Shown: positions 8,426-16,302 of the stretch, one piece after another
Layout: each line of letters starts with the position of its first letter
Numbering within the stretch: the first letter of the stretch is position 1
From: SAR324 cluster bacterium
Lineage (GTDB): Bacteria; SAR324; NAC60-12
Assembly: GCA_015231885.1 (NCBI GenBank)
Contig: JADGAT010000057.1
Span: 1 to 32,807, forward strand
Length of the DNA: 32,807 bases
Direction of reading: 5' to 3'
Notes under the pieces: model-generated
The model's database searches: none
What the model was told of the DNA's origin: nothing
The model's input: only the letters and a program-made list of their open reading frames with translations
Translations under genes and position numbers: made by a program

Positions 8426-8934
8426 GACGGGCACGTCAGACTGTGACGATCTCATTGTTCCCTTTTCTCAGTGTTTTACTGTGTATTATGGGAATTTTAG
8501 CTTTCATGTCAGTTACTTTTTTATTGGTGAGTGAAACCAACCTTCCACAAGCTCATCCCGAAACAATAGAATTTCAATGGGTGGGGGCGCCTTCTCATGT
8601 AAAGCCTGTTTTTATCCGCTGTTTGCAAGATGAATTGGTGTATTATGATTTATTTCGAAATAAGGAGCACCATCTCCCTTTCCGATCTCTGGTTGCAGAA
8701 ATCCAGTTCCAAAATGGGAGCTTAACTCAATACTTCAGAAGAATGGCTGCAGAAAATCTAGAGATCAAACAATCGTTTGGTACCACAGAGTACTACCCGT
8801 TGCTGCTGATTTATCCAGATGGGGTAATCACCGCTGAGCTCCTGATGATTTTGATCGAAAGGGTGGAAGGAATCAATGTTGGCTTGGAGCCAATACTCCC
8901 CCACTGGAAAATTCCTTACCAATCGGAGAGTTGA
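8422..8934 (+). CDS. ExbD-like single-span protein lacking the membrane aspartate
   Basis: This 170-residue protein has a short basic N-terminus (MRRARQ), one span at about 11-37 (starting SLFPFLSVLLCIMG), and a periplasmic domain. Topology, size and position after an ExbB/MotA-type gene point to an ExbD/TolR-like stator partner. ExbD normally has an Asp at the start of the span (PLIDVMLVLL in the family); here the matching position is S17 in PFLSVL. The C-terminal part (YPLLLIYPDG, then TAELLMILIERVEGINVGLEP) resembles the ExbD periplasmic end, in which a strand is followed by a helix and a closing strand. It overlaps the upstream stop by the ATGA arrangement, so the two are almost certainly co-translated. 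Homology is inferred from layout and weak similarity only. Confidence 0.66.
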   Translation: MRRARQTVTISLFPFLSVLLCIMGILAFMSVTFLLVSETNLPQAHPETIEFQWVGAPSHVKPVFIRCLQDELVYYDLFRNKEHHLPFRSLVAEIQFQNGSLTQYFRRMAAENLEIKQSFGTTEYYPLLLIYPDGVITAELLMILIERVEGINVGLEPILPHWKIPYQSES

Positions 8935-8936
8935 GC

Positions 8937-9572
8937 ATGAGAAAAAGAAGATTGAAGGATTCTCCTCTGGGTTTGGATTCTTTGGTGGATATTGTCTCTA
9001 ATAATGTAGGTATTTTAGTCATCTTGACTGTTTTTATGGCCCTTATTTCCTTGTTGAATCCTGCTGAAACACCTCCTGATGAACAAGCTGAGATACTGCG
9101 TAATGCAAAAAAAATTGTGATCCCATGGTCCCATTACTCTCAAAAGTCCAGCATCCTGTTTTTAATTCGTGATAATCATATCCTCTATCTGGACCGTGCT
9201 CCAGTTTATCAAAAGCTGACATCCGATTTAAGGCACACTTCATCCCCGAAAACAGAATTTATCTTCCCAGAGTATAGAGTAGATTTGATGGTGTATTCAT
9301 CCAGTTTCCACTGTCTGGATTTTCATCCCAAGCATCAGGCTGGAGAATGGTGGCACCAGGAAACACAAGTTGAAAAACTAATGCAGACACACGAACCCAG
9401 TGAATTTTATTTCTTCTTTTGGGTAGACTCAGACAGTTTTGAGCTATTTCATGAAGTGCGCAATCATTTATGGGAAAATAACTTTGAGGTAGGCTGGAAA
9501 CCTGTACTTAAAAAGTCGGACCTCCGCTTTTGTGAAGGTGCGACTCGCTTTTTAAGCTTCCAACCTCAATAA
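8937..9572 (+). CDS. Second ExbD-like protein, carrying the membrane aspartate
   Basis: This 211-residue protein has a basic N-terminus (MRKRRLK), one span at about 19-40, and a large periplasmic part. I chose the ATG at 8937 over an upstream in-frame TTG at 8931 because GGAG ends 8 nt before the ATG. At the mouth of the span, SLVDIVSNNVGILVIL places D18 exactly where ExbD/TolR carry their essential Asp, whereas the preceding paralogue has Ser. The periplasmic part includes a Trp/Phe-rich stretch (EFYFFFWVDSDSFELF) and two Cys. Its start nearly overlaps the previous stop, so this is the third gene of one unit. It might form a mixed stator with the Ser version. Function is unassigned. Confidence 0.66.
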   Translation: MRKRRLKDSPLGLDSLVDIVSNNVGILVILTVFMALISLLNPAETPPDEQAEILRNAKKIVIPWSHYSQKSSILFLIRDNHILYLDRAPVYQKLTSDLRHTSSPKTEFIFPEYRVDLMVYSSSFHCLDFHPKHQAGEWWHQETQVEKLMQTHEPSEFYFFFWVDSDSFELFHEVRNHLWENNFEVGWKPVLKKSDLRFCEGATRFLSFQPQ

Positions 9573-9674
9573 CTGTTTTGGTCACCTTTATCTTGCATTT
9601 CTCCCCCTTGTTCTCTAATCTACCAAGTGGAAATATTACCTCGCAACTTGTAATACAAATGAAAAACCAGTTTC

Positions 9675-10415
9675 ATGGAAAATAATAATTCAAGCAGTTC
9701 TTTACAATCAAATATAGAACAGCGCATCAAAAACAATGCGTACCCGGGAAGAGGCATTATCCAAGGAAAAAGTGATATGGGGGAGTGGGTTCAAGTGTAT
9801 TGGATCATGGGAAGGAGCAATAACAGCCGAAACCGTATTTTTTCGTCTAACGATGGCACCTTACAAACACAGGCCGCTGACCCGTCTAAAGTAGAGGATC
9901 CCTCCTTGATCATTTATAATGCCATGAGAGAAATAGACGGCTGTTTTATTGTGACGAATGGCAGCCAGACCGATGCGATTTATGAGGGATTGCAACAGGG
10001 GAAATCGTTTGATGAGTCATTATTGCCTCAGCGTCATGAACCGGATGCCCCCAATTTCACTCCTCGTATTTCAGGCTGTTTGCATTTGAAGGAAGAGCAC
10101 CCACGAGCAACGCTTTCTATTATTAAGGCCAATCCGTTTGATGTTGATCATTCAGAACATCATTTTTTTCATTACACGGTAATAGCAGATGGGTACGGAT
10201 ATGCCGTCACTACTTACCAGGAAGATGGTAATCCGCTGCCTTCTTTTGAAGGAACTCCTTTTTTGTTGCCTCTGCATGGCAATGCTCAGCAGATTGCTGA
10301 TACATTTTGGAATGCCCTTAATGGAGCAAATAAGATTTCATTAGCGGTTAAAACGATTGATCCTCTTGAGCTCCAATCAGCTATCCTGATTGTCAACAAG
10401 TATACCTCTCTGTAG
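9675..10415 (+). CDS. purO: IMP cyclohydrolase, PurO (archaeal) type
   Basis: This 246-residue protein matches the PurO-type IMP cyclohydrolase family, which closes 5-formamidoimidazole-4-carboxamide ribotide to IMP in the last step of purine synthesis. Most bacteria use the C-terminal activity of PurH instead. The diagnostic N-terminal block is visible: YPGRGIIQGKS at 23-33, then VQVYWIMGRSNNSRNRIF at 39-56. Later come the DGCFIVTNGSQTDAIYEGL-type segment near 90-107, FTPRISGC near 130, and a C-terminal strand pair. The first ~15 residues are Asn/Ser-rich and probably disordered. No good Shine-Dalgarno precedes the ATG. It ends 15 nt before the deacetylase-family gene, so the two may be co-transcribed. 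I do not know whether the genome also has a full PurH. Confidence 0.8.
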   Translation: MENNNSSSSLQSNIEQRIKNNAYPGRGIIQGKSDMGEWVQVYWIMGRSNNSRNRIFSSNDGTLQTQAADPSKVEDPSLIIYNAMREIDGCFIVTNGSQTDAIYEGLQQGKSFDESLLPQRHEPDAPNFTPRISGCLHLKEEHPRATLSIIKANPFDVDHSEHHFFHYTVIADGYGYAVTTYQEDGNPLPSFEGTPFLLPLHGNAQQIADTFWNALNGANKISLAVKTIDPLELQSAILIVNKYTSL

Positions 10416-10430
10416 AAAGGTAGGGACACG

Positions 10431-11390
10431 ATGACTTTGCGTACAGGTTTCTATTTTGATCCAATTTACCTCCAGCATGATACAGGGAGTCACCCAGAGA
10501 ATGCCGGCCGTTTGCAATTTCTGATAGAGTCTATGGCGAAAACTTCTTTACTTGACGAATTGCAGCAGGGAAAAGCAAGAAAAGCGGAAGTACATGAAAT
10601 TCAACTGATCCATGAATTGAATTATATCCGTTCAGTAGAAGACGCGTGTGCAGTAGGTCAACAACAATATTTTGGATCTATGGATTGTATTATTTCTGGA
10701 AAAACATATGAAGCGGCTTTGCATGCAACTGGTGCGATTTTGGATGCTGTGAATCAGGTTGCGGACCAAAAGTTAGACAATGCTTTTTGTGCGGTACGCC
10801 CTCCAGGCCATCATGCTGAAAACTCAGAAGCAATGGGGTTTTGCTATTTCAACAATGTTGCCATTGCCGCAGAATTTCTGGTTAAGGAGAAAGGATATGA
10901 GCGTGTACTGATATTTGACTTCGATGTGCATCATGGAAATGGTACTCAGCATTCTTTTGAGGCCCGAAACGATATTTTTTACTGCAGTATTCACCAAGAT
11001 CCCAGAATTTGTTATCCTGGTACCGGATATGCTTCGGAACGCGGGGTTAGTGATGGAACAGGATACACGCTCAACTGCCCAATGCCCCCTTATTCTGATG
11101 ATGAACGATACCTCCAGGTTTTTCACAATAATATCCTTCCAGTTTTTCAGGACTATGCTCCGGATTTTATTCTTATTTCTGCAGGGTTCGATGCACATCG
11201 AGATGATCCTCTTGCTCAAGAGTCATTGACTGTGGAAGGATTTGATGGAATGTTGGAGGGAATGAAGACCCTTGCTTATCATTATGCAGAAGGACGCATG
11301 GTGAGTGTTTTGGAAGGAGGATATGACTATCAAGCATTATCTGATTCTATTCAGTCTCACCTTGAAATTTTATTGAAAGATCCAGCATAA
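10431..11390 (+). CDS. Histone-deacetylase-family amidohydrolase (AcuC / acetylpolyamine type)
   Basis: This 319-residue, zinc-dependent deacetylase-fold enzyme has all catalytic marks of the family. The general-base pair H127 and H128 lies in RPPGHHAE, the zinc ligands D165 and H167 in FDFDVHHGNGTQ, a third ligand D254 in AGFDAHRDDP, and the transition-state Tyr Y298 in LEGGYDY. The N-terminal HPENAGRL is the usual class II-like opening. Bacterial members act on acetylated lysines (AcuC), acetylpolyamines or other acyl-amides, and the sequence alone does not say which. AGGTAGGGA precedes the ATG at good spacing. No acetyl-CoA synthetase or acetyltransferase is nearby, so the AcuC role has no contextual support. 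Confidence 0.9.
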   Translation: MTLRTGFYFDPIYLQHDTGSHPENAGRLQFLIESMAKTSLLDELQQGKARKAEVHEIQLIHELNYIRSVEDACAVGQQQYFGSMDCIISGKTYEAALHATGAILDAVNQVADQKLDNAFCAVRPPGHHAENSEAMGFCYFNNVAIAAEFLVKEKGYERVLIFDFDVHHGNGTQHSFEARNDIFYCSIHQDPRICYPGTGYASERGVSDGTGYTLNCPMPPYSDDERYLQVFHNNILPVFQDYAPDFILISAGFDAHRDDPLAQESLTVEGFDGMLEGMKTLAYHYAEGRMVSVLEGGYDYQALSDSIQSHLEILLKDPA

Positions 11391-11434
11391 TTTTCTGAAT
11401 TTCAATAAAAAATACCCCCTATTGATTTATAGTT

Positions 11435-11464
11435 TCTCCTCTTGTCCCGTTTTTTTACAGGAGA
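11435..11464. other. Weak hairpin in the spacer before moxR
   Basis: TCTCCT-ct-TGT (11435-11445) can pair with ACAGGAGA (11457-11464) around an 11-nt loop containing seven Ts, with a 2-nt bulge in the 5' arm. It sits in the 127-nt spacer after the deacetylase-family gene. The T run is inside the loop, not after the stem, so it does not look like a standard intrinsic terminator. Downstream, TATACT (11479-11484) and GATAAT (11487-11492) are two possible -10 elements for moxR, neither with a good -35. Confidence 0.3.
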
Positions 11465-11517
11465 GGTAATTGTTATTTTATACTCTGATAATTTTGTAAA
11501 TAGTAGAAAATAGGCTT

Positions 11518-12522
11518 ATGAGTTACACGAACATTCAGGCAATTACTGAGCAAGTTAAGTCAAGCAGCGCTTTTTTACATTTGTTGTATCAAGAAATTGG
11601 AAAAGTGATTGTAGGACAGAAGGAAATGCTCGACAGTTTGATGACCGCATTGATTGCAGATGGACATGTTTTGATGGAAGGATTGCCAGGCCTTGCAAAA
11701 ACCACGGCAATCAAAGCATTATCCGATGCGACGGATGTGAGTTTTCAACGTATTCAGTTTACACCAGATTTGTTGCCAGCAGATGTGGTGGGGACACAAG
11801 TTTATGAACAGGCAACCAATGAGTTCAGTATCAAAAAAGGACCGGTATTTGCGAATTTTGTTTTAGCCGATGAAATCAATCGTGCTCCTGCAAAAGTACA
11901 ATCTGCCATGTTGGAAACCATGCAGGAAAAGCAGGTTACCATTGGAGGGCAGACATTTCGATTGCCTCTTCCTTTTTTAGTACTCGCTACGCAAAACCCG
12001 ATTGAGCAGGAAGGGACGTACCCATTGCCGGAAGCCCAGATAGATCGATTTATGCTCAAAGTGAAGGTGGATTATCCCAGTCCAGCAGAGGAACTGGAAA
12101 TTATTAAGCGCTCTGGGATGGATCAAACTACAGATACGGTCATGAAGATCAACCCCGTGATTTCTGGAAAAGAAATTTTAGAAGCGCGTCAGGTCGCAAA
12201 AAATATTCATATTGAAGAAACATTGATGCAATACATAATCAGTATCGTATTTGCGACCCGACAACCGGCTGAGTATCAATTGCCAGAATTACAATCGATG
12301 ATTGCCTATGGCGCGTCTCCCCGTGCTTCTATTGCACTCCTGCATTGTGCAAAGGCCCAAGCTTTTCTGAATCAACGGGGATTTGTTATTCCTCAGGACA
12401 TCAAAGATGTGAGTTTTAATGTATTACGACACCGGATTATCCTCAGTTATGAAGCCGAAGCAGAAGACATGACTCCAGAAACGATCATTCAAAATATACT
12501 GGATAAGCTTCCAACACCCTAA
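11518..12522 (+). CDS. MoxR-family AAA+ ATPase
   Basis: This 334-residue AAA+ protein belongs to the MoxR group, chaperone-like ATPases that act with VWA-domain partners in complex maturation or envelope stress tolerance. The opening VIVGQKEMLDSLMTALIADG is typical. Walker A is GLPGLAKT at 55-62 and Walker B is FVLADEINRAP (D118, E119). Sensor-type ATQNP and the segment EAQIDRFMLK (here preceded by EQEGTYPLP) follow. The C-terminal lid domain includes YGASPRASIALL. It ends one codon before the 5' region of the DUF58 gene, the classic MoxR-DUF58 pair. No BatA/BatB-like VWA genes follow, so the target is unknown. Confidence 0.94.
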   Translation: MSYTNIQAITEQVKSSSAFLHLLYQEIGKVIVGQKEMLDSLMTALIADGHVLMEGLPGLAKTTAIKALSDATDVSFQRIQFTPDLLPADVVGTQVYEQATNEFSIKKGPVFANFVLADEINRAPAKVQSAMLETMQEKQVTIGGQTFRLPLPFLVLATQNPIEQEGTYPLPEAQIDRFMLKVKVDYPSPAEELEIIKRSGMDQTTDTVMKINPVISGKEILEARQVAKNIHIEETLMQYIISIVFATRQPAEYQLPELQSMIAYGASPRASIALLHCAKAQAFLNQRGFVIPQDIKDVSFNVLRHRIILSYEAEAEDMTPETIIQNILDKLPTP

Positions 12523-12543
12523 TTGAAAGAATATAAGGATACC

Positions 12544-13419
12544 ATGCTTTCAGCTGAAATCATGAAGCAAATTCGTCATATTCATTTAAGAACCAATCGA
12601 ATGGCGAATGATCTGCTTCAAGGGAGTTACCACAGTGCATTCAAAGGGCATGGGATGGAGTTTGATCAGGTGAGAGAATATCAAATAGGAGAGGATATTC
12701 GCCTGATCGATTGGAATGTCACGGCACGCATGGATGTTCCTTATATTAAACAGTATATAGAAGAACGGGAAATCACCGTAATGCTGGTTGTGGATATCAG
12801 TGCCAGCGGCGGATTTGGTTCTGTTCATCAGTTAAAAAAAGAGGTTGCTGCAGAGTTTGCTGCCGTTATTGCTTATTCAGCAATTAAAAATAAAGATAAA
12901 ATTGGGTTGATTATGTTTTCTGATCAGGTGGAGTTGTATATCCCGCCAAGGAAAGGTCGTAATCATGTTTGGAAAGTCATTCGAGAGATTTTGACTTATC
13001 AGCCAAGGCATCGTGGCACAGATATCAATGCGGGGCTGGATTATTTGAACAAGATGATCAAGCGGAAAGCCGTGACATTTTTAATTTCTGATTTTTTAGC
13101 AGACAACTTTGAGAAAACATTGAGGTTGAGCAATCAGCGGCATGATCTGATTGCTGTTCCTATTGTGGATCCTCGTGAGCGAGAACTCCCTCCTGTTGGA
13201 TTGATGGAAATTCGTGATTTAGAAACAGGCCAGGTTTTGTCTGTTGATACTCTGAATCGGAAAATTCGCGATCGCTTTAAAGAAAAAAGATTGGATTATG
13301 AAGCACAGCTCAGGACTGTTTTTCGACGGGCGGGCGTTGATGAGCTTTGGGTACAAGCAGGCCAATCTTATCTCATTGCGCTGATTCGTTTATTTCAAAA
13401 ACGCGGGCAACGACGCTAA
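12544..13419 (+). CDS. DUF58 protein with VWA-like fold, MoxR partner
   Basis: This protein of 291 residues is from the ATG at 12544. The longer frame begins at a TTG at 12523 directly after the moxR stop and has no ribosome site, while AAGGA precedes the ATG, though only 4 nt away. The DUF58 signature is clear: HGMEFDQVREYQIGEDIR at 36-53, then RLIDWNVTAR at 53-62. A metal-site-like DISAS (D84, S86, S88) opens a VWA-type strand, and FLISDFL appears later in the fold. Some DUF58 proteins have N-terminal membrane spans; this one has none, so it is likely cytosolic. It is translated with the MoxR ATPase and followed 16 nt later by trpD. Confidence 0.9.
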   Translation: MLSAEIMKQIRHIHLRTNRMANDLLQGSYHSAFKGHGMEFDQVREYQIGEDIRLIDWNVTARMDVPYIKQYIEEREITVMLVVDISASGGFGSVHQLKKEVAAEFAAVIAYSAIKNKDKIGLIMFSDQVELYIPPRKGRNHVWKVIREILTYQPRHRGTDINAGLDYLNKMIKRKAVTFLISDFLADNFEKTLRLSNQRHDLIAVPIVDPRERELPPVGLMEIRDLETGQVLSVDTLNRKIRDRFKEKRLDYEAQLRTVFRRAGVDELWVQAGQSYLIALIRLFQKRGQRR

Positions 13420-13435
13420 TAGAAAGTAGGAAAGT

Positions 13436-14464
13436 ATGGAACAGGTACTTCAAAAATTATTGAGCCGTCAAGATGTGACCTTTGATGAATCAAGTGAGAT
13501 GATTCATTGGATTATGAGCGAAGAGGCGACTCCAGTGAAAGCAGGCGCCTTACTGGCGTTAATGCAGGCTAAAGGTCCAACGGTAGAAGAAATCGCAGGG
13601 GCCGCTTCAGCAATGCGGGAAAAGTCAGCAAAAATCAGAGCTCCTGGTAATTCAGTGGACACATGCAGTACAGGAGGAAATGGGATCAGTACGTTTAATA
13701 TTTCTACTTGTGCCGCAATCATTGCGGCAGCAGGAGGGGTCGTTGTTGCGAAACACGGAAACCGCAGCAATACCAGAAAAAGTGGTAGTGCTGAAGCGCT
13801 TCAAGCGCTTGGGGTGAATATTGATTTGGATGTATCTCAGGTTGAGCTATGTTTAGAAGAACTAGGAATCTGTTTTTGTTATGCTATTAAACACCACCCA
13901 GCCATGAAATTTGCTGGACCAATTCGCCAAGAATTGGGCATTCCGACCATATTCAACATGTTGGGTCCTCTTACCAATCCTGCTGGTGCAAAAAATCAAG
14001 TCATGGGTGTTCCCAACTTGGAGTGGACAAAAAAAATGGTAGAAGTGTTCAAACGACTTGGTAGTGACCGGATTATGGTAGTGACTGGTGCTGATGGCCT
14101 TTGCGAGCTGACGACCACGGCTGATACTCATATTGCGGAACTGCGCGATGGGGAGATCCATCATTACACGATTACACCCGAAGAACTTGGTTTGCAACGT
14201 GGTCACTTGGATGATATCCTCATTGATTCACCAGAAAAAAGCGCAAGGATCATTGAGCAGATTTTTGTTGGGGAAGAGCAGGGGACGGCACGAGATATCG
14301 CATTGCTGAATGCTGCGGCTGCTTTTGTGGTAGCAGGTGAATCCGATAGTATCAAAGAAGGCTTGGAAAAAGCAACAGAAGTGCTGGATAGTGGACAAGT
14401 CACTGAAAAATTAAAAGCACTGGTTGATTTTACGCGACAGCCTGATATTTCGGGAGAAGCGTGA
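13436..14464 (+). CDS. trpD: Anthranilate phosphoribosyltransferase homologue with altered PRPP/metal motifs
   Basis: This 342-residue homologue of TrpD, which couples anthranilate to PRPP in tryptophan synthesis, keeps most family blocks: TFNISTCAA (86-94), KHGNRS (106-111), KSGSAEALQALGVN (115-128), HPAMKFAGPIRQELGI (154-169) and IFNMLGPLTNPA (172-183). Two conserved sites differ. The PRPP loop GTGGDG reads STGGNG, with S79 and N82. The metal-binding Asp-Glu pair in GLDE reads GLCEL, with C223 before E224. The Arg thought to contact anthranilate (PIR) remains. It stands alone, with no other trp genes in the window. It may be a true but divergent TrpD or a paralogue with another substrate. 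GAAAGTAGGAAAG before the ATG is an acceptable ribosome site. Confidence 0.84.
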   Translation: MEQVLQKLLSRQDVTFDESSEMIHWIMSEEATPVKAGALLALMQAKGPTVEEIAGAASAMREKSAKIRAPGNSVDTCSTGGNGISTFNISTCAAIIAAAGGVVVAKHGNRSNTRKSGSAEALQALGVNIDLDVSQVELCLEELGICFCYAIKHHPAMKFAGPIRQELGIPTIFNMLGPLTNPAGAKNQVMGVPNLEWTKKMVEVFKRLGSDRIMVVTGADGLCELTTTADTHIAELRDGEIHHYTITPEELGLQRGHLDDILIDSPEKSARIIEQIFVGEEQGTARDIALLNAAAAFVVAGESDSIKEGLEKATEVLDSGQVTEKLKALVDFTRQPDISGEA

Positions 14465-15268
14465 CTACTGAAACTCTAATGGACGTAAAATAAACTCCAC
14501 ACGCCGATTTTTTTGCATGTCCTCAGGAGTGTTCTCTTCCACAAGAGGATGGTAAGGCCCAAAGCCTGCTGCTGAGATGTGAAAAGGGTCTACGCCAACT
14601 TGTTCAACTAGGTAACGTACTACTTTGGCAGAGCGATCGACAGACAATTCCCAGTTCGTTGGATAGATGCGTTGTCGCTGTTTGCTTATGGGCCGGCTGT
14701 CGGTATGTCCTTCTACCTGAATGTGCTGATCTTCGATAGTAGATAAGGTCCTGCCGATTTTATTTAAAATCTGCAAACCCTCATTGGTCAGATTCGCTTC
14801 ACCGGTATCAAATAAAACCCTGTCCTCTAAACGAATAATCGTGTTTTCAGCCACTTGCGTGATTTGAATATCTCCGCTTTTGACTTCTTCGTGGAGCGGT
14901 CCGCTAAGAGATTTTTGAACTTGTTCTCTCCGTTCAATCTCCTTTTTGAACGCCTGGAATTCTTGTTCCAGCACTTCTTTTTCTCTTTGTGCGATAACGA
15001 ATTCTTGCTCTGAGCTTTTAAACTGTTCGACTTGCTGGTTTAGGCTGGCGATAGTTTTTTCTTTTGTGTGCAGGTTTTCTTCAAGTTGGTATACCGTCAT
15101 TTTTAATTCATTCAGTTGATCCACCATTTGTGTCAGTCTTTTGATTTCCTCTGCTTGATCTTGGACAAGGAGCTCTTGGTCCTCTGTCGGACGACTCATC
15201 AAATGATAGACTCCAATTAGAATCAACAAGCATACTAAAACTCCAATAGCAATATCACGTGGTTGCAT
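14465..15268 (-). CDS. OmpA/MotB-domain envelope protein with coiled coil
   Basis: This 267-residue protein is anchored by one N-terminal span (about 5-25), followed by a long coiled-coil-like Glu/Gln/Lys region (about 30-125), then a C-terminal OmpA-like peptidoglycan-binding domain. The domain shows [48 protein letters not shown] and NRRVEFIL. The NWELS form is typical of MotB-type members. I start at the ATG at 15268, which has GAGGT 4 nt upstream, rather than at an upstream in-frame ATG. There is no MotB-style membrane Asp (span sequence [16 protein letters not shown]), so it is more likely a structural cell-wall linker than a stator. Its stop codon directly abuts the trpD stop on the other strand. 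Confidence 0.85.
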   Translation of the reverse strand: MQPRDIAIGVLVCLLILIGVYHLMSRPTEDQELLVQDQAEEIKRLTQMVDQLNELKMTVYQLEENLHTKEKTIASLNQQVEQFKSSEQEFVIAQREKEVLEQEFQAFKKEIERREQVQKSLSGPLHEEVKSGDIQITQVAENTIIRLEDRVLFDTGEANLTNEGLQILNKIGRTLSTIEDQHIQVEGHTDSRPISKQRQRIYPTNWELSVDRSAKVVRYLVEQVGVDPFHISAAGFGPYHPLVEENTPEDMQKNRRVEFILRPLEFQ

Positions 15269-15297
15269 AGTGACCTCATTGAAGAGCAAAATAAAGG

Positions 15298-15325
15298 TTG
15301 TATTTTTTATTTTACTCCTTATAAA
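15298..15325 (+). promoter_or_regulatory. Candidate sigma70-type promoter for the reductase gene
   Basis: TTGTAT (15298-15303), a 16-nt spacer and TATAAA (15320-15325) read toward the 3-hydroxyisobutyrate-dehydrogenase-family gene, leaving a leader of about 45 nt before its ATG. The -10 matches consensus at five of six positions. It lies in the 109-nt spacer shared with the divergent OmpA-like gene. Confidence 0.45.
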
Positions 15326-15377
15326 TATTGTGCTTAAAGAACAAGCGGATTCTAAAAACTATTATGGAGAATACAAA

Positions 15378-16292
15378 ATGGCAACAGATTTAATTCCATT
15401 TCAACTCACGCCAGAAAGTCGTATTGGCTGGATTGGTACAGGAGTAATGGGCATTTCTATGTGTGGGCATGTCATGAAGGGCTACTCAGCCACTGTATAT
15501 AATCGTACAAAATCAAAAGCCGAACCCCTCTTGGAGCAGGGGGCTCATTATGCCGAATCACCAAAAGCAGTTGCATCCCAAGCAGATATTATTTTTAGTA
15601 TTGTTGGGTTTCCAAAAGATGTTCAGGAAGTGTATTTAGGGGAGAATGGTATTTTAGCAGGAGCAAAATCAGGAAGTATTGTTGTTGACATGACGACGAC
15701 GTCTCCAAGTTTGGCACAGGAAATTTATCAGGCAGCAAAAGAAAAAGGAATCGGTGCGGTAGACGCTCCTGTTTCTGGAGGGGATGTGGGTGCAAAAAAT
15801 GCGGCCCTTTCTATCATGGTAGGGGGGGATGCACCTATGGTAGAATCCATCATGCCATTATTTGAGAGAATGGGAAAAGCAATTGTTTATCAAGGTCCTG
15901 CGGGATCCGGTCAACATACAAAAATGTGTAACCAAATTACGATTGCAGGAACAATGATTGGTGTTTGTGAGAGTTTGCTGTATGGCTACAAAGCCGGTCT
16001 GAACTTAGATACAATGCTGCAGTCTATTAGTGGAGGAGCAGCTGCCTGCTGGACACTGGACAACCTTGCTCCTCGTATTTTACAACGTAATTTTGACCCT
16101 GGTTTTTTTGTAGAACATTTTATTAAAGACATGGCTCTTGCCCTGGAAGAAGCAAAGCACATGGGGATTGTACTCCCTGGGCTGGCCCTGGTTCATCAAT
16201 TGTATCTTGCTGTGCAGGCACAAGGCCATGGGAGAAAGGGAACTCATGCACTGATGCTGGCATTAGAGCATATTTCTCATATTGAAAATTGA
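15378..16292 (+). CDS. 3-hydroxyisobutyrate dehydrogenase-family NAD(P)-dependent reductase
   Basis: This beta-hydroxyacid dehydrogenase has 304 residues when started at the ATG at 15378, which has TGGAGA 7 nt upstream; the longer frame begins far into the spacer. Visible are the dinucleotide-binding GTGVMG (20-25) followed by YNRTKSKAE (41-49), the substrate motif [11 protein letters not shown] (129-139), and the catalytic block [12 protein letters not shown] with K182 and N185. The NRT after the second strand suits NADP better than NAD, but this is weak. The family covers 3-hydroxyisobutyrate dehydrogenase, tartronate semialdehyde reductase and glyoxylate/succinic semialdehyde reductases. 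Without valine- or glycerate-pathway neighbours I cannot choose. It converges on the next gene with a 10-nt gap. Confidence 0.88.
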   Translation: MATDLIPFQLTPESRIGWIGTGVMGISMCGHVMKGYSATVYNRTKSKAEPLLEQGAHYAESPKAVASQADIIFSIVGFPKDVQEVYLGENGILAGAKSGSIVVDMTTTSPSLAQEIYQAAKEKGIGAVDAPVSGGDVGAKNAALSIMVGGDAPMVESIMPLFERMGKAIVYQGPAGSGQHTKMCNQITIAGTMIGVCESLLYGYKAGLNLDTMLQSISGGAAACWTLDNLAPRILQRNFDPGFFVEHFIKDMALALEEAKHMGIVLPGLALVHQLYLAVQAQGHGRKGTHALMLALEHISHIEN

Positions 16293-16302
16293 TTGAGCAT
16301 CT

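Noticed and set aside
7190..9572. Zorya-type defence system (ZorA/ZorB) for the channel triad
   Set aside because: ZorB carries an OmpA-type peptidoglycan-binding domain and Zorya loci include helicase or nuclease genes; neither is present here.
10824..11219. Minus-strand frame of 131 codons opposite the deacetylase-family gene
   Set aside because: Antisense to a gene with a complete catalytic set; no support for a protein.
11435..11464. Hairpin before moxR as an intrinsic terminator
   Set aside because: The T run is in the loop, the stem has a 2-nt bulge, and no T tract follows the stem in either direction.
14465..15268. OmpA/MotB-domain protein as the stator partner of the channel triad
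   Set aside because: Its membrane span lacks the acidic residue of MotB, it is over 5 kb away on the other strand, and six unrelated genes lie between.
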